DNA from: Gemmatimonadaceae bacterium
GTDB taxonomy: Bacteria; Gemmatimonadota; Gemmatimonadetes; Gemmatimonadales; Gemmatimonadaceae
Direction of reading: 5' to 3'
Length of the DNA: 64,000 nt
NCBI GenBank assembly: GCA_019637445.1
Contig: JAHBVS010000002.1
Span: 372,001-436,000 of the forward strand
Shown here: piece after piece, positions 22,893 through 31,998 of the stretch
Layout of the letters: each line of letters begins with the position of its first letter
How positions within the stretch are numbered: the first letter of the stretch is position 1
Notes under the pieces: generated by a model
Databases searched by the model: none
What the model saw: the letters and a program-made list of their open reading frames with translations, nothing else
Told to the model about the DNA's origin: nothing
Position numbers and translations under genes: made by a program

Positions 22893-24068
22893 ATGCCGCA
22901 GCATCGAGTTCCGCTCGCCGCCGCACTTCTTGCCACGCTCGTCGCAATCGCTACTGCACGGGGACAGGCGTCCGACACCCTCCGCCTCCCGCTTCGCTGG
23001 GAGGTCGCCGAGGGCCTGCATCCGACCGCCGACTCGCTCGGCAAGCTCTCCGGCGTTGCGCTCGACAGCGCGGGGAACGTCTACGTGTCGGATTTCTCGG
23101 ATGCGCGCATCTGGGTCTTCGGGCCGGACGGGCGTTCGCTGCGCGCCATTGGGCGCAAGGGCAAGGGGCCGGGCGAGTTCGAGGCGCCGACCGGCATCGC
23201 CATTGGCCCCGACGGCAAGCTGTACGTGCGCGACCTCGAGCACGTGAGCCTCTTCAGCGTCGATCCAGAGACCAAACGACTCGCGCGCTATGAGACACGC
23301 TTCCGCGGCCCCCTGATGTCCGACTGGACATCGCAGAGGACAACGCGGTTCGATCGGGCTGGACACCTGTTCTATCCGCAGTTCGCGGTCATGACAAAGG
23401 ACGGGCCGTCCGGGTGGTACTACCAGTACACAACTGCGGGCGAACTACGCGACTCGCTGCGAGTTTCGTCGTTCCCCACCGCATCGGTGCACACTGCCTA
23501 CGTGCGCCTTGACGCGCGTGGCGGGCGAATGCTGAGCGGCCTGAACCGCGTTCCCTTCGCACCGTGGCCCACCTGGGACGTCACGCCGCGTGGTACGCTG
23601 CTGATTGGCGACGGCACATCGTACCTGCTCACCGAGACGGACGCCTCTGGCCGCGTGCTCAGGGAGTTCCGCCGCAGCGTTGCGCCCGAGCGCATCCCGG
23701 CCGCCGAGCGACGCGACAGTCTCGCTGCCCTTAGCGCGCGCCTCGACTCCATCACGGTGCCCTGGAGTCAGGTGGTCGGCGTGCCGCCCGAGGTGCGCGC
23801 CAAACAGCTGCCCGAGCACTACCCGGCGTACATCGCGGCCTACGCCGCCGAGGATGGGCGTGTGTGGGTGCGGCGTTGGGTCTCTCGCGGTGATCGGCGC
23901 ACGGTGTTCGACGTGTTCGAGGCGGACGGGCGGTTCGTGCGCGTGGTGGAGCTGTCGCGCAATCTTGCCGTACAGCCGGCGCCGGTGCTCGGGCTTCGGG
24001 AGATCGTGGGCATCAGCATCGATGCGGAGACGGGTGCGCACACGGTGGTGCGCTTCGGGTCGCGATGA
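22893..24068 (+). CDS. Secreted 6-bladed beta-propeller (NHL-like) protein
   Basis: The 391-residue product has a signal peptide (PLAAALLATLVAIATARGQ). NHL-like blades follow, with repeated forms such as GVALDSAGNVYVSDFSDARI, FGPDGRSLRAIGRKGKGPGE and AIGPDGKLYVRDLEH. Such propellers bind proteins or ligands in the envelope; no catalytic residues are evident. The ATG at 22893 has GGAGACGCCTG before it. Its TGA overlaps the ATG of the next gene in an ATGA junction, so the two are translationally coupled. The next gene encodes a related propeller, which suggests a tandem duplication followed by divergence. Confidence 0.78.
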   Translation: MPQHRVPLAAALLATLVAIATARGQASDTLRLPLRWEVAEGLHPTADSLGKLSGVALDSAGNVYVSDFSDARIWVFGPDGRSLRAIGRKGKGPGEFEAPTGIAIGPDGKLYVRDLEHVSLFSVDPETKRLARYETRFRGPLMSDWTSQRTTRFDRAGHLFYPQFAVMTKDGPSGWYYQYTTAGELRDSLRVSSFPTASVHTAYVRLDARGGRMLSGLNRVPFAPWPTWDVTPRGTLLIGDGTSYLLTETDASGRVLREFRRSVAPERIPAAERRDSLAALSARLDSITVPWSQVVGVPPEVRAKQLPEHYPAYIAAYAAEDGRVWVRRWVSRGDRRTVFDVFEADGRFVRVVELSRNLAVQPAPVLGLREIVGISIDAETGAHTVVRFGSR

Positions 24069-25195
24069 TGATGACTCGCGCCCTGCTCATCGCAGTTGTG
24101 AGCACTGTCCTCGCCTCGGAGGCGCTCGCGCAGTGGCGCATTGATCTCACGGGCGAACCAGCGCTCTCGCTCAGCGAGCCGTTCACGCAGATCGCGGGGA
24201 TTCGTGCGCTTCCCGGCAATCGCGCAATCGTCGTGGATCAGATGGAGCGTCGAGTGCTGCTCGTAGATCTGTCCAACAACACGTATCGGCAGATCGGGCG
24301 CGAGGGCGGCGGTCCCGCTGAGTATCGTTTCCCGACTCGCCCGATGGCCGCCCCTGACGGCCGCACGCTCATTTACGATGCAGTGCTGCGTCGGTTGCTG
24401 CGCCTCGAGCCAGACGGCCGCTTCGAGCCATCAGCGCCGCTGCCAAGTGTTACGGTGCCGGGCGGCGTAGGACGCGCGGTCGGTTCGGACAGCGAGGGGC
24501 GTGTGTACTTCGAAGGCAGCAGCTTCAACGCCGAGACGGGGCGATTTGCCGACTCAGTGGCAGTCGTGCGATGGGATCCCGCTTCGGATCGTGTCGACCT
24601 GCTCGGCCGCGTGTGGTCCGGGGGCCGTGTGCGTGTCCAACGCAACGGCGAGGTCGCCAGCCTGGCGCGCTCCATCACGCCGTTCCCGGCGGTCGATGCT
24701 TGGGTGGTACTGGCGGATGCACGGGTGGCCATCGTGCAGCAGCAGCCTCACCGCATTGTGTTGCGTGATGCCGTGGGGTCGCGCACCGTCGAGTCTGCTG
24801 ACCTCTCGTTCCCGCCAGTGGCCATCACCCCGGCTGAACGGAACGCCTATCGCGCGCGCGAGGAAGGCGCGAGAATGGCGGCCGCGGGAGTCGCAGGCGG
24901 CGGGCCATCAATGCGACGTCCGCCGACCGGCGACGCAGAGTTTCCCGAGGCGATGCCAGCCTTTGTCGCGGCGTCGCTGCTTGCCTCGCCCGCTGGTGAG
25001 CTTTGGATCGGGCGGAGCTACGCGCACAACAGCGCGACAAGGCGCTACGATGTGTTCTCGACGGACGGTCGACTTGTCGCGGTCGCCACGCTCGGGCGCG
25101 ATCGCACGGTGGTCGGCTTCGGCGACGGTGTCATCTACGTCGCGCGCACTGACCCGGGCGACCACCTGGTCTATCTCGAGTTGTATCGGCAATAG
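24065..25195 (+). CDS. Second secreted beta-propeller protein, coupled to the first
   Basis: The 376-residue product has a signal peptide (MMTRALLIAVVSTVLASEALAQ region). It has the same general plan as its upstream neighbour: QIGREGGGPAEYRFPTRPM corresponds to the GRKGKGPGEFEAPTG segment there, followed by AAPDGRTLIYDAVLRRLLRL. The C-terminus reads YDVFSTDGRLVAVATLGRD. It is probably a 6-bladed propeller in the periplasm or on the surface. The start codon overlaps the preceding stop by four bases. A cupin gene follows after 30 bases. The ligand or partner is unknown, and the assignment rests on repeat pattern rather than a named family. Confidence 0.72.
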   Translation: MMMTRALLIAVVSTVLASEALAQWRIDLTGEPALSLSEPFTQIAGIRALPGNRAIVVDQMERRVLLVDLSNNTYRQIGREGGGPAEYRFPTRPMAAPDGRTLIYDAVLRRLLRLEPDGRFEPSAPLPSVTVPGGVGRAVGSDSEGRVYFEGSSFNAETGRFADSVAVVRWDPASDRVDLLGRVWSGGRVRVQRNGEVASLARSITPFPAVDAWVVLADARVAIVQQQPHRIVLRDAVGSRTVESADLSFPPVAITPAERNAYRAREEGARMAAAGVAGGGPSMRRPPTGDAEFPEAMPAFVAASLLASPAGELWIGRSYAHNSATRRYDVFSTDGRLVAVATLGRDRTVVGFGDGVIYVARTDPGDHLVYLELYRQ

Positions 25196-25225
25196 CGGGC
25201 TCAAATCCCTCGAACTGGCGGAGAC

Positions 25226-25576
25226 GTGACGGCAATCAACATTCCCCAGAAGCTGGCCTCCTTCACCGACCACTGGCAGCCGCGCACCATCGCCGAGTTC
25301 AACGGACACGACATCCGCGTGGTGAAGCTCAAGGGCGAGTTCGTCTGGCACAAGCACGACGACACGGACGACTTCTTTCTCGTGCTCAGCGGGCGCGTCA
25401 CCATCCAGTTGCGCGACGGCAACGTGACGCTGGGCCCAGGCGAGATGTACGTGGTGCCGCAGGGCGTGGAGCACTGCCCGATGGCGGAGGAGGAGGCTCA
25501 CGTGCTGTTAATTGAGCGCTCGGGGACGCCGAATACGGGGGATCCGGCGACCGCTGCACCACGTGTGATGATCTAG
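25226..25576 (+). CDS. Small cupin-domain protein
   Basis: The 116-residue product is a single cupin barrel. Motif 1 is visible as FVWHKHDDTDDFFLVLSGR, with two metal-ligand histidines and an acidic residue. Motif 2 reads PGEMYVVPQGVEHCP, with the third histidine. The size and spacing match the small stand-alone cupins that act as isomerases, dioxygenases or sugar-binding proteins; which applies cannot be told. It starts with GTG at 25226, preceded by GGAGAC, 30 bases after the second propeller gene, and probably ends that operon. Confidence 0.85.
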   Translation: MTAINIPQKLASFTDHWQPRTIAEFNGHDIRVVKLKGEFVWHKHDDTDDFFLVLSGRVTIQLRDGNVTLGPGEMYVVPQGVEHCPMAEEEAHVLLIERSGTPNTGDPATAAPRVMI

Positions 25577-25690
25577 CCGCCCAAGCCAGCCGCTGGAATC
25601 CTAAACGATTGCTGCGTAGTGCTTTAGCTAAACATCGAACCTTTTGGCGCGGGCCCGGCAGCGCTCCCTTGAGTTCAGACTGCGCAAAGA

Positions 25691-25741
25691 TTCTATACGA
25701 ATGGCAATAATATGTATAGAAATCAACGATATCTATACATA
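25691..25741. promoter_or_regulatory. Triple TCTATAC operator-like array upstream of fic
   Basis: Three copies of TCTATAC lie in alternating orientation at 25692-25698 (+), 25714-25720 (-) and 25732-25738 (+). The first two form TTCTATAC...GTATAGAA (25691-25698 and 25714-25721). The last two form a perfect 10-bp inverted repeat, TATGTATAGA (25711-25720) with TCTATACATA (25732-25741). Centres are 22 and 18 bases apart, roughly two helical turns. The array is strongly AT-rich in a GC-rich genome and ends 38 bases before the fic start. It probably binds a regulator, perhaps the winged-helix tail of the Fic protein itself. Confidence 0.6.
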
Positions 25742-25779
25742 TATTCCTGCGCCGGTCCAGAACACCAGAACCCTCGCAG

Positions 25780-26856
25780 ATGCGCTTCTCGGACGTTCCT
25801 CGAGAGATTTTCGACTCCCCGCAGGTCCTTCGACGCGTCACGGAAGCCGCGCGGGCGCTCGCTGAGTTCAAGGGCGGCGTTGCCACCATTCCGAACCAGC
25901 AGATCCTGATCAACACGCTGGCGTTGCAGGAGGCAAAGGACTCCTCCGCAATCGAGAACATCGTCACGACGCACGACGAATTATTCCGGCACCTGTCCGG
26001 CCCCGATGGTCCGGAGAACCCGACGGCGAAAGAGGTGCTGCGCTATCGCGAAGCGTTGAACGTCGGCTGGGACCGCGTCGCCAAGCGCGGCCTGATCACG
26101 AACAACGATGTCCTGGAGATTCAGGCCGCGCTGGAATCGAGCAAACCGGGATTCCGAAAGGCGCCAGGCACGACGCTCAAAGACTCCGACGGCAGGGTCG
26201 TGTACACGCCTCCGCAGGACGCTCGGCTGATTCGGCAGCTGATGGAAGATCTTGAGGCGGAGCTCAACGCCCCGCCCGATGCCGGACCAGACCCGCTCAT
26301 TCGGATGGCCGTCCTCCATCACTGCTTCGAGAGCATCCACCCTTTCTACGATGGCAATGGTCGGACGGGTCGGATCCTCAACGTGCTCTTCCTACTCAAG
26401 GAAGGGCTGCTCGACCTACCAGTGCTGTTCCTGAGCGGTCCGATCGTGCGGAGCAAGCCGCGCTACTACGAGCTGCTACAGGAAGTGCGTGCGCGCGGCG
26501 CTTGGGAATCCTGGATTCTCTACGTGCTCGACGCAGTGCGGGAGAGTGCCCGCGAAGGCATGGCCCAGGTCTCGAAGATTCGCGATGCGATGCTCGCCGT
26601 GAAGCATCGCGTGCGCGCCGAGTTCCCCAAGCTCTATTCGCAGGATCTGATCAACAACCTCTTCGCGAACCCGTACACGAAGTCGACCTTCCTGGTGCGC
26701 GAACTCGGCGTCTCGCGGGTCACGGCGGCCAAGTATCTCGATCTGCTCGCGGGAGCCGGCATCGTCCGCAAGATCAAACGCGGCCGTGCGACCTACTATG
26801 TCAACGTGAGCCTTCTCGCGATCCTCACCGAGAGCGGCGGCAGTGCATCAGGATGA
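25780..26856 (+). CDS. Fic family AMP-transferase with N-terminal inhibitory helix and winged-helix tail
   Basis: The 358-residue product carries the Fic core HPFYDGNGRTGR (about residues 187-198), matching HxFx(D/E)GNGRxxR, so it should transfer AMP or another nucleotide moiety to target proteins. The inhibition motif (S/T)xxxE(G/N) is present near the N-terminus as SSAIEN (55-60), placing it among self-inhibited Fic proteins with the inhibitory helix inside the same chain. The C-terminal 60 residues (FLVRELGVSRVTAAKYLDLL) form a winged helix, consistent with DNA binding. The operator-like array just upstream fits autoregulation. The gene ends by overlapping the convergent 5'-nucleotidase gene by nine bases. 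No antitoxin gene is adjacent. Confidence 0.9.
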   Translation: MRFSDVPREIFDSPQVLRRVTEAARALAEFKGGVATIPNQQILINTLALQEAKDSSAIENIVTTHDELFRHLSGPDGPENPTAKEVLRYREALNVGWDRVAKRGLITNNDVLEIQAALESSKPGFRKAPGTTLKDSDGRVVYTPPQDARLIRQLMEDLEAELNAPPDAGPDPLIRMAVLHHCFESIHPFYDGNGRTGRILNVLFLLKEGLLDLPVLFLSGPIVRSKPRYYELLQEVRARGAWESWILYVLDAVRESAREGMAQVSKIRDAMLAVKHRVRAEFPKLYSQDLINNLFANPYTKSTFLVRELGVSRVTAAKYLDLLAGAGIVRKIKRGRATYYVNVSLLAILTESGGSASG

Positions 26857-28467
26857 GACGATCCGCCCCATCGCCGGCAGGTCCACGCTCCCTGTGCGCT
26901 TCACGTGCTCCGTGATGAGCTCCGACAGCACCACGTCGCGCCGCACAACGCGCCCGTCAAGGAACCCGCGATACCCATCGCCGCCCTCGGCCAGGAATGA
27001 GTTGGTCGTCACCGTATAGCGCCGCTCCCGCTCCAACGGCGCGCCGCCGACCGAGACCGAGAGCACACGCGCGCCAACCGGCCGCTTAGGGTCATAGCGC
27101 AGTGACACCCCGCTGACCTGACACATCCCCGCGTGCAGCGAGCAGCCGTGCTCCAGCACCTCCCACAACGCGCCGCCCGGAAGATCCACGGTCACGGAGT
27201 CGTTCAGGAACGGGAACGCATCCAACACGTGCCCCTTGTCGATCACACCCTCGGGGATGTCCGCGCGCAGCCCACCAGCATTCGTGATGCCCACCTCGCT
27301 GCGCGCCTGCGCCCGCATCACGTCCGCGCAGAAGGCGCCAAGCGTTGACTCGTGGTGATAACGCCGCGTGAAGCGACGCGCCGCACGGCCCAACGGCGGC
27401 CCGATCTCCGGCGCGATCTTCTCTCGATACCGCGCCACTCGCGCCGTCACGCTGGGATGCGCCGGGATGTCATCGCTGTCCACGCGCAGCAGCGCAACGT
27501 CGTGGCCCACGACACGGCCGCCATCGATTGCCAATCGCACACGCCCGACGCGCGTGCCGTAGCCGTAGGTCTGCGTGATCACCGTGCCGGTGTCGGGATG
27601 CACGATCGGCGCCTCGAGCCCGTGGTGCGAGTGCGCGGCAATGTACACGTCGATGCCCGGCACCGCGCCACAGAAGGCGATGTCTTCATCCAACGATCGC
27701 TGCACCGCCGGATCGTTCTCGGCGTCCGACTGCATTGGACCCGGCAGGCCCTGATGCCCGAGCACCACGATGGCGTCCACGGAACCACGTAGCGCACGCA
27801 CGGAAGCCTTCGCTTCGGCCACTGGATCCGTGAACTCCAACTCCGCGACCTTGCTCGGCATAATCGTCTGCGTGGCGGCGCGCATGCCCATCACGCCGAT
27901 GACCCCGAGCCGGATGCCATCGCGCTCGAGGATGGTGTGCGGCCGCGCGAAGCGTACACCGGAGCCGCGATGCCGCACGTTGCAGCAGAGGATGGGGAAG
28001 GGCACGCGCGTGATGCCGCGCTCGAAGGCTTGCCAACCGTAGTCGAACTCGTGGTTGCCGACGCCCATCGCGTCGTAGCGCAGGAGCAGCATCAGCTCGA
28101 GCAGCGCCTCACCCTCAGTGAGCTTGGACAGCGTGCCGGTGAACATGTCGCCGGAGTCGAGCAGGAAGGCGGTGTCGGCGGCGTTTCGCTCGCGCTCGAT
28201 CAACGTGGCCATATGCGCGGCGCCGCCGAGTCGTGGGGAGCCCGGCAGCCAGAAGGCGGGCACGGGCTCGAAGGCGCTGTGGAAATCGTTGGTGTAGATC
28301 AGCGTGACCTGGCGCGCGCCGTGCGGGGCGCGCCAGCGGTCGCTCCTGCGGCTGACTGTACGTGGCGCGTCGTCGGCGCCAAGCGTCTGGGGCAGGACAA
28401 ACGGTGCTGCGCCCAGCAGGGCCGCGAATTCGCGGCGCGAGAGCTGCGATCGGTCGCTAGGGGCCAT
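26848..28467 (-). CDS. Tat-exported 5'-nucleotidase / metallophosphoesterase
   Basis: The 539-residue product begins with a twin-arginine signal (SRREFAALLGAAPFVLPQ). The metallophosphatase domain shows IYTNDFHSAFEP, LLDSGDMFTG, GVGNHEFDYGW, VLGHQGLPGP and AAHSHHGLE, the successive metal ligands of the UshA/5'-nucleotidase family. The C-terminal domain has the substrate-binding region with ITNAGGLRADIPEG and TNSFLAEGGDGY. It should dephosphorylate nucleotides or related compounds in the periplasm. It is full length for the family. The gene converges on, and overlaps, the fic gene by nine bases, and begins 22 bases from the end of the upstream Omp85-like gene on the same strand. Confidence 0.88.
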   Translation of the reverse strand: MAPSDRSQLSRREFAALLGAAPFVLPQTLGADDAPRTVSRRSDRWRAPHGARQVTLIYTNDFHSAFEPVPAFWLPGSPRLGGAAHMATLIERERNAADTAFLLDSGDMFTGTLSKLTEGEALLELMLLLRYDAMGVGNHEFDYGWQAFERGITRVPFPILCCNVRHRGSGVRFARPHTILERDGIRLGVIGVMGMRAATQTIMPSKVAELEFTDPVAEAKASVRALRGSVDAIVVLGHQGLPGPMQSDAENDPAVQRSLDEDIAFCGAVPGIDVYIAAHSHHGLEAPIVHPDTGTVITQTYGYGTRVGRVRLAIDGGRVVGHDVALLRVDSDDIPAHPSVTARVARYREKIAPEIGPPLGRAARRFTRRYHHESTLGAFCADVMRAQARSEVGITNAGGLRADIPEGVIDKGHVLDAFPFLNDSVTVDLPGGALWEVLEHGCSLHAGMCQVSGVSLRYDPKRPVGARVLSVSVGGAPLERERRYTVTTNSFLAEGGDGYRGFLDGRVVRRDVVLSELITEHVKRTGSVDLPAMGRIVSS

Positions 28468-28488
28468 GCGCTAATGTAGCGCGATTCG

Positions 28489-30756
28489 TCAGCGCAGCTC
28501 GATGAAGACGTCCACGCCCCAGCCGCGGCGCCCGGTCAGCGCCTTCGAAAGGTCCATCCGCAGCAAGCCATCGAGAATCGCCGCGCCGATTCCCGCCGAC
28601 CACAGGCGAGCGTCCGGTCGAGGGAAACGGTCGCGATCACCCGCCCAGCCGACGTCGGCAAACAGCGTCGGTCGCAGGAGCGGCGTGCCCTTGGAGAGCT
28701 CCGCCCTCGCCATCCAGAACGCATCGCCTTGCATCGAGCCCGGCACCTGCGCGTGCACGGTCTGCGGCCCGCCGAGGAACCAATGGCGCTGCACGGGGAG
28801 CTCGCCCACGGACGAACCCGCCGCGCCACTCACCGCAACGCCGAAGCCGCGGCCGAGTCCGGTGCCGAGTCGCAGGTCCAGCATCCCGCGGCCGTACTCC
28901 GCCTCGCCGCTCGCGCCTTCGAGGCGCAGTGCACCCGAGAGCTGCACGCCTTCCGGGTTTGCGCCAAGTCCGAAGCTGACCGTCGACGCCGCACCATAGA
29001 AGTCGCCGGCGAGCGGCACGATGTTGGGCACGAAGTCGTGTCCGATGATCGCGCGCCCGAACGAGAAGCTGGTCTCGACCTCCGCTTCGTTGTCGCGCTC
29101 GGCGAAGAGTCGCCAGCCGAGCGCGACGTGCCCACTGATGCGTCGGTGCGTGCCGGTGAGCTCGACGCCGGTGCTGCGATGGTAGAACCCGTAATCGTTG
29201 CCGAGCAGGAAGGCGGCAAGCGAGGCGCTGAGTCCGAGCGGGTTTCCCCAGTCATCGCTGGCGTCGAGCCGGTGGTACGCGCCCAGGCGGTACGCGGACA
29301 CGCCGCTGGCCCGTGAGAGCGCAAGCTCGACGTTCGGTTCCAGGTCCGCGACGCCGAGCCGCAGCGTGGCGTCGCCGGCGAGACCGCTGCCGAACTCGCG
29401 GTCGCCGCGCACGCCAATCGCGAGTCCTTCCACGCGGTTGTATCGCAGCAGCCCAGGCTGCAGCCCGTAGCTCCAGCGGGCGGGCTGCGGACTCCAGTCG
29501 GCTTGCCGCGAGATGGCCAGCGCCTTCCCGATGTCGTCGTGCAGTCGGTCGAAGTCCGCCTCGGTGAACAGCTCCTCGCTGGGCGCGTAGATGCTCGGCG
29601 GCAGCGCCGGCGAGTTCACGAGGTCGCGATGGTTGCAGGGATACAGCACGCGCACCCGCACGCCTTCCTGCGAGGCGCGGATGTGCATGTCGTCGCGGCG
29701 GATCAACGAGTCGACGGACAGCGCGGCCTCGTTGGGGTCGCGCGAGTCGCGGCAGGTGCCACTGTCGACGCGGTCGCTGCCGCGCATGCGTTGGAAGCGA
29801 TCGTTCCAGCGTCGGATGCTCTCGCGGTCCGGCTGTGCCGCCTGCGCGATGCCGGTGGGCAGCGCGCGCACGCGTTCGTACTCAAAGGTCTGTTCAATCG
29901 AGATGGTGATGCGCCCACCCTTCGCCGAACCCGCGGCCGTGGCGAGGCGCACGCGCGGAAGCCAGAAGCGTTCCTCGAACAGGCCGTGCTCGATCAGGAT
30001 CTCCTCGATGTCGCCGCGGAACGGGCCGAACTGGCGGAACATCTTCTCTTCGTCGCGATTGAACTCGCCCTTGAAGAACGGCCAGAGGTCCACCGGCACC
30101 GACGGCCGGTACGCGGCGCGCACGAGGGCGCCGCTGGCGTCATCGACCCAGAGCGAGCCGACAATCAGGCGAGAGTCGGGGCGCCGCGGTTGGAGGATCA
30201 ACTCGCGCAGCCGCAGGCGACGGCCGCTGGGCAGCGAGAGCTCGAGCGTGCCGCCGAGTTGGAAGCGATAAAGGCTGTCACTGCCCGCACTGAGCGGGTG
30301 CTCGAAGAAGGTCGGGGCGCCGTCCAAGTCCTCCGTGACGTCGGCGAGCTCGTCGACCGGCCAGAGGCGATCGCGACCGGGATAGTAGGGAATGACAATC
30401 GCCATCTCGTCGTCCACGACATCCATCTCGATCTCACCGACGATCGGCGCGACGCCGCGCCCGGCGATGAGTTCTGTCCAGGCGCCGAACTGGTGGTGCC
30501 AGCCGCTGCGTGCGACGGTCTCGAAGCGCGCGGCGAGTCGCATTCTGCCGATGGGGCCGACAGCCAGCCCCGACGCGACGCCGATCTGCGCGGTCCAGCG
30601 CTGCTTGGCGGTGGCGTGGTACTCCTCGAGCAGCGAATCCTGTTGGTAGCGCGCAGCGCGGGCACGTGCGACAAGCGCGGCCGCGGAGGGATTCTCCGGC
30701 GGCGGCGCGGATGCGGCGATCTGGCAGGCGCAGAGTGCGCCGAGGAGGAGACCCAC
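28489..30756 (-). CDS. Omp85-like outer-membrane barrel protein
   Basis: The 755-residue product has a short hydrophobic N-terminus containing cysteines (LLLGALCACQIAA), so it is a signal peptide or lipoprotein signal. A long periplasmic region of about 400 residues precedes a C-terminal beta-barrel (GLQPGLLRYNRVEGLAIGV onward). HWFLGGPQTVHA near the C-terminus resembles the conserved Gly-Gly segment of Omp85/BamA barrels, and the last residues VDVFIELR form a terminal strand. It could insert or export surface proteins or lipids, but no POTRA repeats are obvious. The GTG at 30756 is used. It probably shares a transcript with the downstream 5'-nucleotidase gene. Confidence 0.7.
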   Translation of the reverse strand: MGLLLGALCACQIAASAPPPENPSAAALVARARAARYQQDSLLEEYHATAKQRWTAQIGVASGLAVGPIGRMRLAARFETVARSGWHHQFGAWTELIAGRGVAPIVGEIEMDVVDDEMAIVIPYYPGRDRLWPVDELADVTEDLDGAPTFFEHPLSAGSDSLYRFQLGGTLELSLPSGRRLRLRELILQPRRPDSRLIVGSLWVDDASGALVRAAYRPSVPVDLWPFFKGEFNRDEEKMFRQFGPFRGDIEEILIEHGLFEERFWLPRVRLATAAGSAKGGRITISIEQTFEYERVRALPTGIAQAAQPDRESIRRWNDRFQRMRGSDRVDSGTCRDSRDPNEAALSVDSLIRRDDMHIRASQEGVRVRVLYPCNHRDLVNSPALPPSIYAPSEELFTEADFDRLHDDIGKALAISRQADWSPQPARWSYGLQPGLLRYNRVEGLAIGVRGDREFGSGLAGDATLRLGVADLEPNVELALSRASGVSAYRLGAYHRLDASDDWGNPLGLSASLAAFLLGNDYGFYHRSTGVELTGTHRRISGHVALGWRLFAERDNEAEVETSFSFGRAIIGHDFVPNIVPLAGDFYGAASTVSFGLGANPEGVQLSGALRLEGASGEAEYGRGMLDLRLGTGLGRGFGVAVSGAAGSSVGELPVQRHWFLGGPQTVHAQVPGSMQGDAFWMARAELSKGTPLLRPTLFADVGWAGDRDRFPRPDARLWSAGIGAAILDGLLRMDLSKALTGRRGWGVDVFIELR

Positions 30757-30889
30757 GGTCGCTCGGGGAGAGGAAGGCTGCGAGGGCCCTACGGCAGGCA
30801 GCGGTGGTCGGTTTCGGGGCGCAGCGCTGGCGGTCGCGCCTCCGCGCGATTCTTTGCGCCGTCAGTCCGGCGGCACCTGTGCGAGGCTG

Positions 30890-30895
30890 TATCTT
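30890..30895 (+). promoter_or_regulatory. Candidate -10 box (TATCTT) of zinc-ribbon protein
   Basis: TATCTT ends nine bases before the ATG at 30905 in the divergent region, giving at most a very short leader. No Shine-Dalgarno sequence is visible between it and the start codon. Confidence 0.45.
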
Positions 30896-30904
30896 GAAAT
30901 TGCG

Positions 30905-31912
30905 ATGTTCCAGACCTGCATCTTCTGTCACAAGCCACTCGGCGCCAACGAGGTCGTCGAGCATTTCCCGGTTGGCCGCCGCCTGGCCTTCGACGCCGCG
31001 AAGGGCCGGCTCTGGGTGGTCTGCCGCAGCTGCGAGCGATGGAATCTCTCGCCACTCGACGCGCGCTGGGAGGCGATCGAGGAATGCGAGAAGATCTTCC
31101 GCGAGACGCGGATGCGGGTGTCCAGCGACAACGTGGGGCTGGCGCGATTGCGTGAGGGCACGGAACTGGTGCGCATCGGCACGCCGCAGCGCCCGGAGTT
31201 CGCGGCCTGGCGCTATGGCGACCAGTTCGGTCGGCGCCGCCGGCGCGCGTTCTTCGTCGGCGGCGGCATTGCCGCAGGTGTCGGGGCGGTGGTGGTGCTG
31301 GGCTCGGTCGCCGGCATCAGCATGGGTGGCTTCGCCGGCATCTGGGGCAACCTGCCGAACATGCTGAATGCGATGCGCAAGGTGAAGCTGCGCACCGATG
31401 ACGGGCAGCTGATCACGATCCGTGGCACCGAGTTCATCAATGCGCGCTTCCACGGCGATGTGCTGCGCGGGACACCGCGACTGACGGTCAAGGTGAAGCG
31501 TGAGGAACTGCTCTTCACCGGCGAGGAGGCGTTGCGCCTCGGTTCGCGCTTGTTGCCGGCCATCAACTCGGCCGGGGGCACGAAGCGCACGGTGGCCAGC
31601 GCCGTCACGGCGTTGGAGGAGCAGCGCGGGTCGGAGGGATATCTCGAGCGCTACTTCGGCCAGCACGCGCCGGTGGATCGCAAGGGAAAGCCCAAGCCGT
31701 TCTCCTCGCTCGATGCGCCGACGCGATTGGCGTTGGAGATGGCGCTGCACGAGGAAGCCGAGCGGCGTGCGATTGCCGGCGAGCTGGAGGTGCTGGAGGC
31801 CGCGTGGCGGGAGGCCGAGGAAATTGCGGGGATCGCCGATAGTCTCACGCTGCCTGAGGATGTCGAGCGGCGCTTCGGGGCGCTGAAGGACGGGAAGGGC
31901 GAGGAGGAGTAG
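30905..31912 (+). CDS. Zinc-ribbon membrane protein of unknown function
   Basis: The 335-residue product begins MFQTCIFCHKPLG and continues to VVCRSCERWNL. Cysteine pairs at residues 5/8 and 40/43 make a likely zinc ribbon. A single membrane helix (FVGGGIAAGVGAVVVLGSVAGI) lies near residues 115-136. The C-terminal region is soluble, largely helical and charged, with LPEDVERRFGALKDG near its end. I do not recognise the family. The ATG at 30905 is chosen because it starts the zinc ribbon and a TATCTT box precedes it; the longer frame adds only low-complexity residues. It is divergent from the Omp85-like gene and followed by a small barrel-like gene. Confidence 0.65.
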   Translation: MFQTCIFCHKPLGANEVVEHFPVGRRLAFDAAKGRLWVVCRSCERWNLSPLDARWEAIEECEKIFRETRMRVSSDNVGLARLREGTELVRIGTPQRPEFAAWRYGDQFGRRRRRAFFVGGGIAAGVGAVVVLGSVAGISMGGFAGIWGNLPNMLNAMRKVKLRTDDGQLITIRGTEFINARFHGDVLRGTPRLTVKVKREELLFTGEEALRLGSRLLPAINSAGGTKRTVASAVTALEEQRGSEGYLERYFGQHAPVDRKGKPKPFSSLDAPTRLALEMALHEEAERRAIAGELEVLEAAWREAEEIAGIADSLTLPEDVERRFGALKDGKGEEE

Positions 31913-31998
31913 CGAGAGCTGTCGGGGAAACCTCGGAGGTTGCGCAGCGTAGGTATTGCCGAACGCAACGCTGTCCAACCCTCGAAGTGAGCAGAACG

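Noticed and set aside
25623-25632. Palindrome TTTAGCTAAA downstream of the cupin gene as an operator
   Set aside because: It is single, has no repeated copies, and is more likely a chance palindrome or part of a weak terminator. The TCTATAC array is the better operator candidate.
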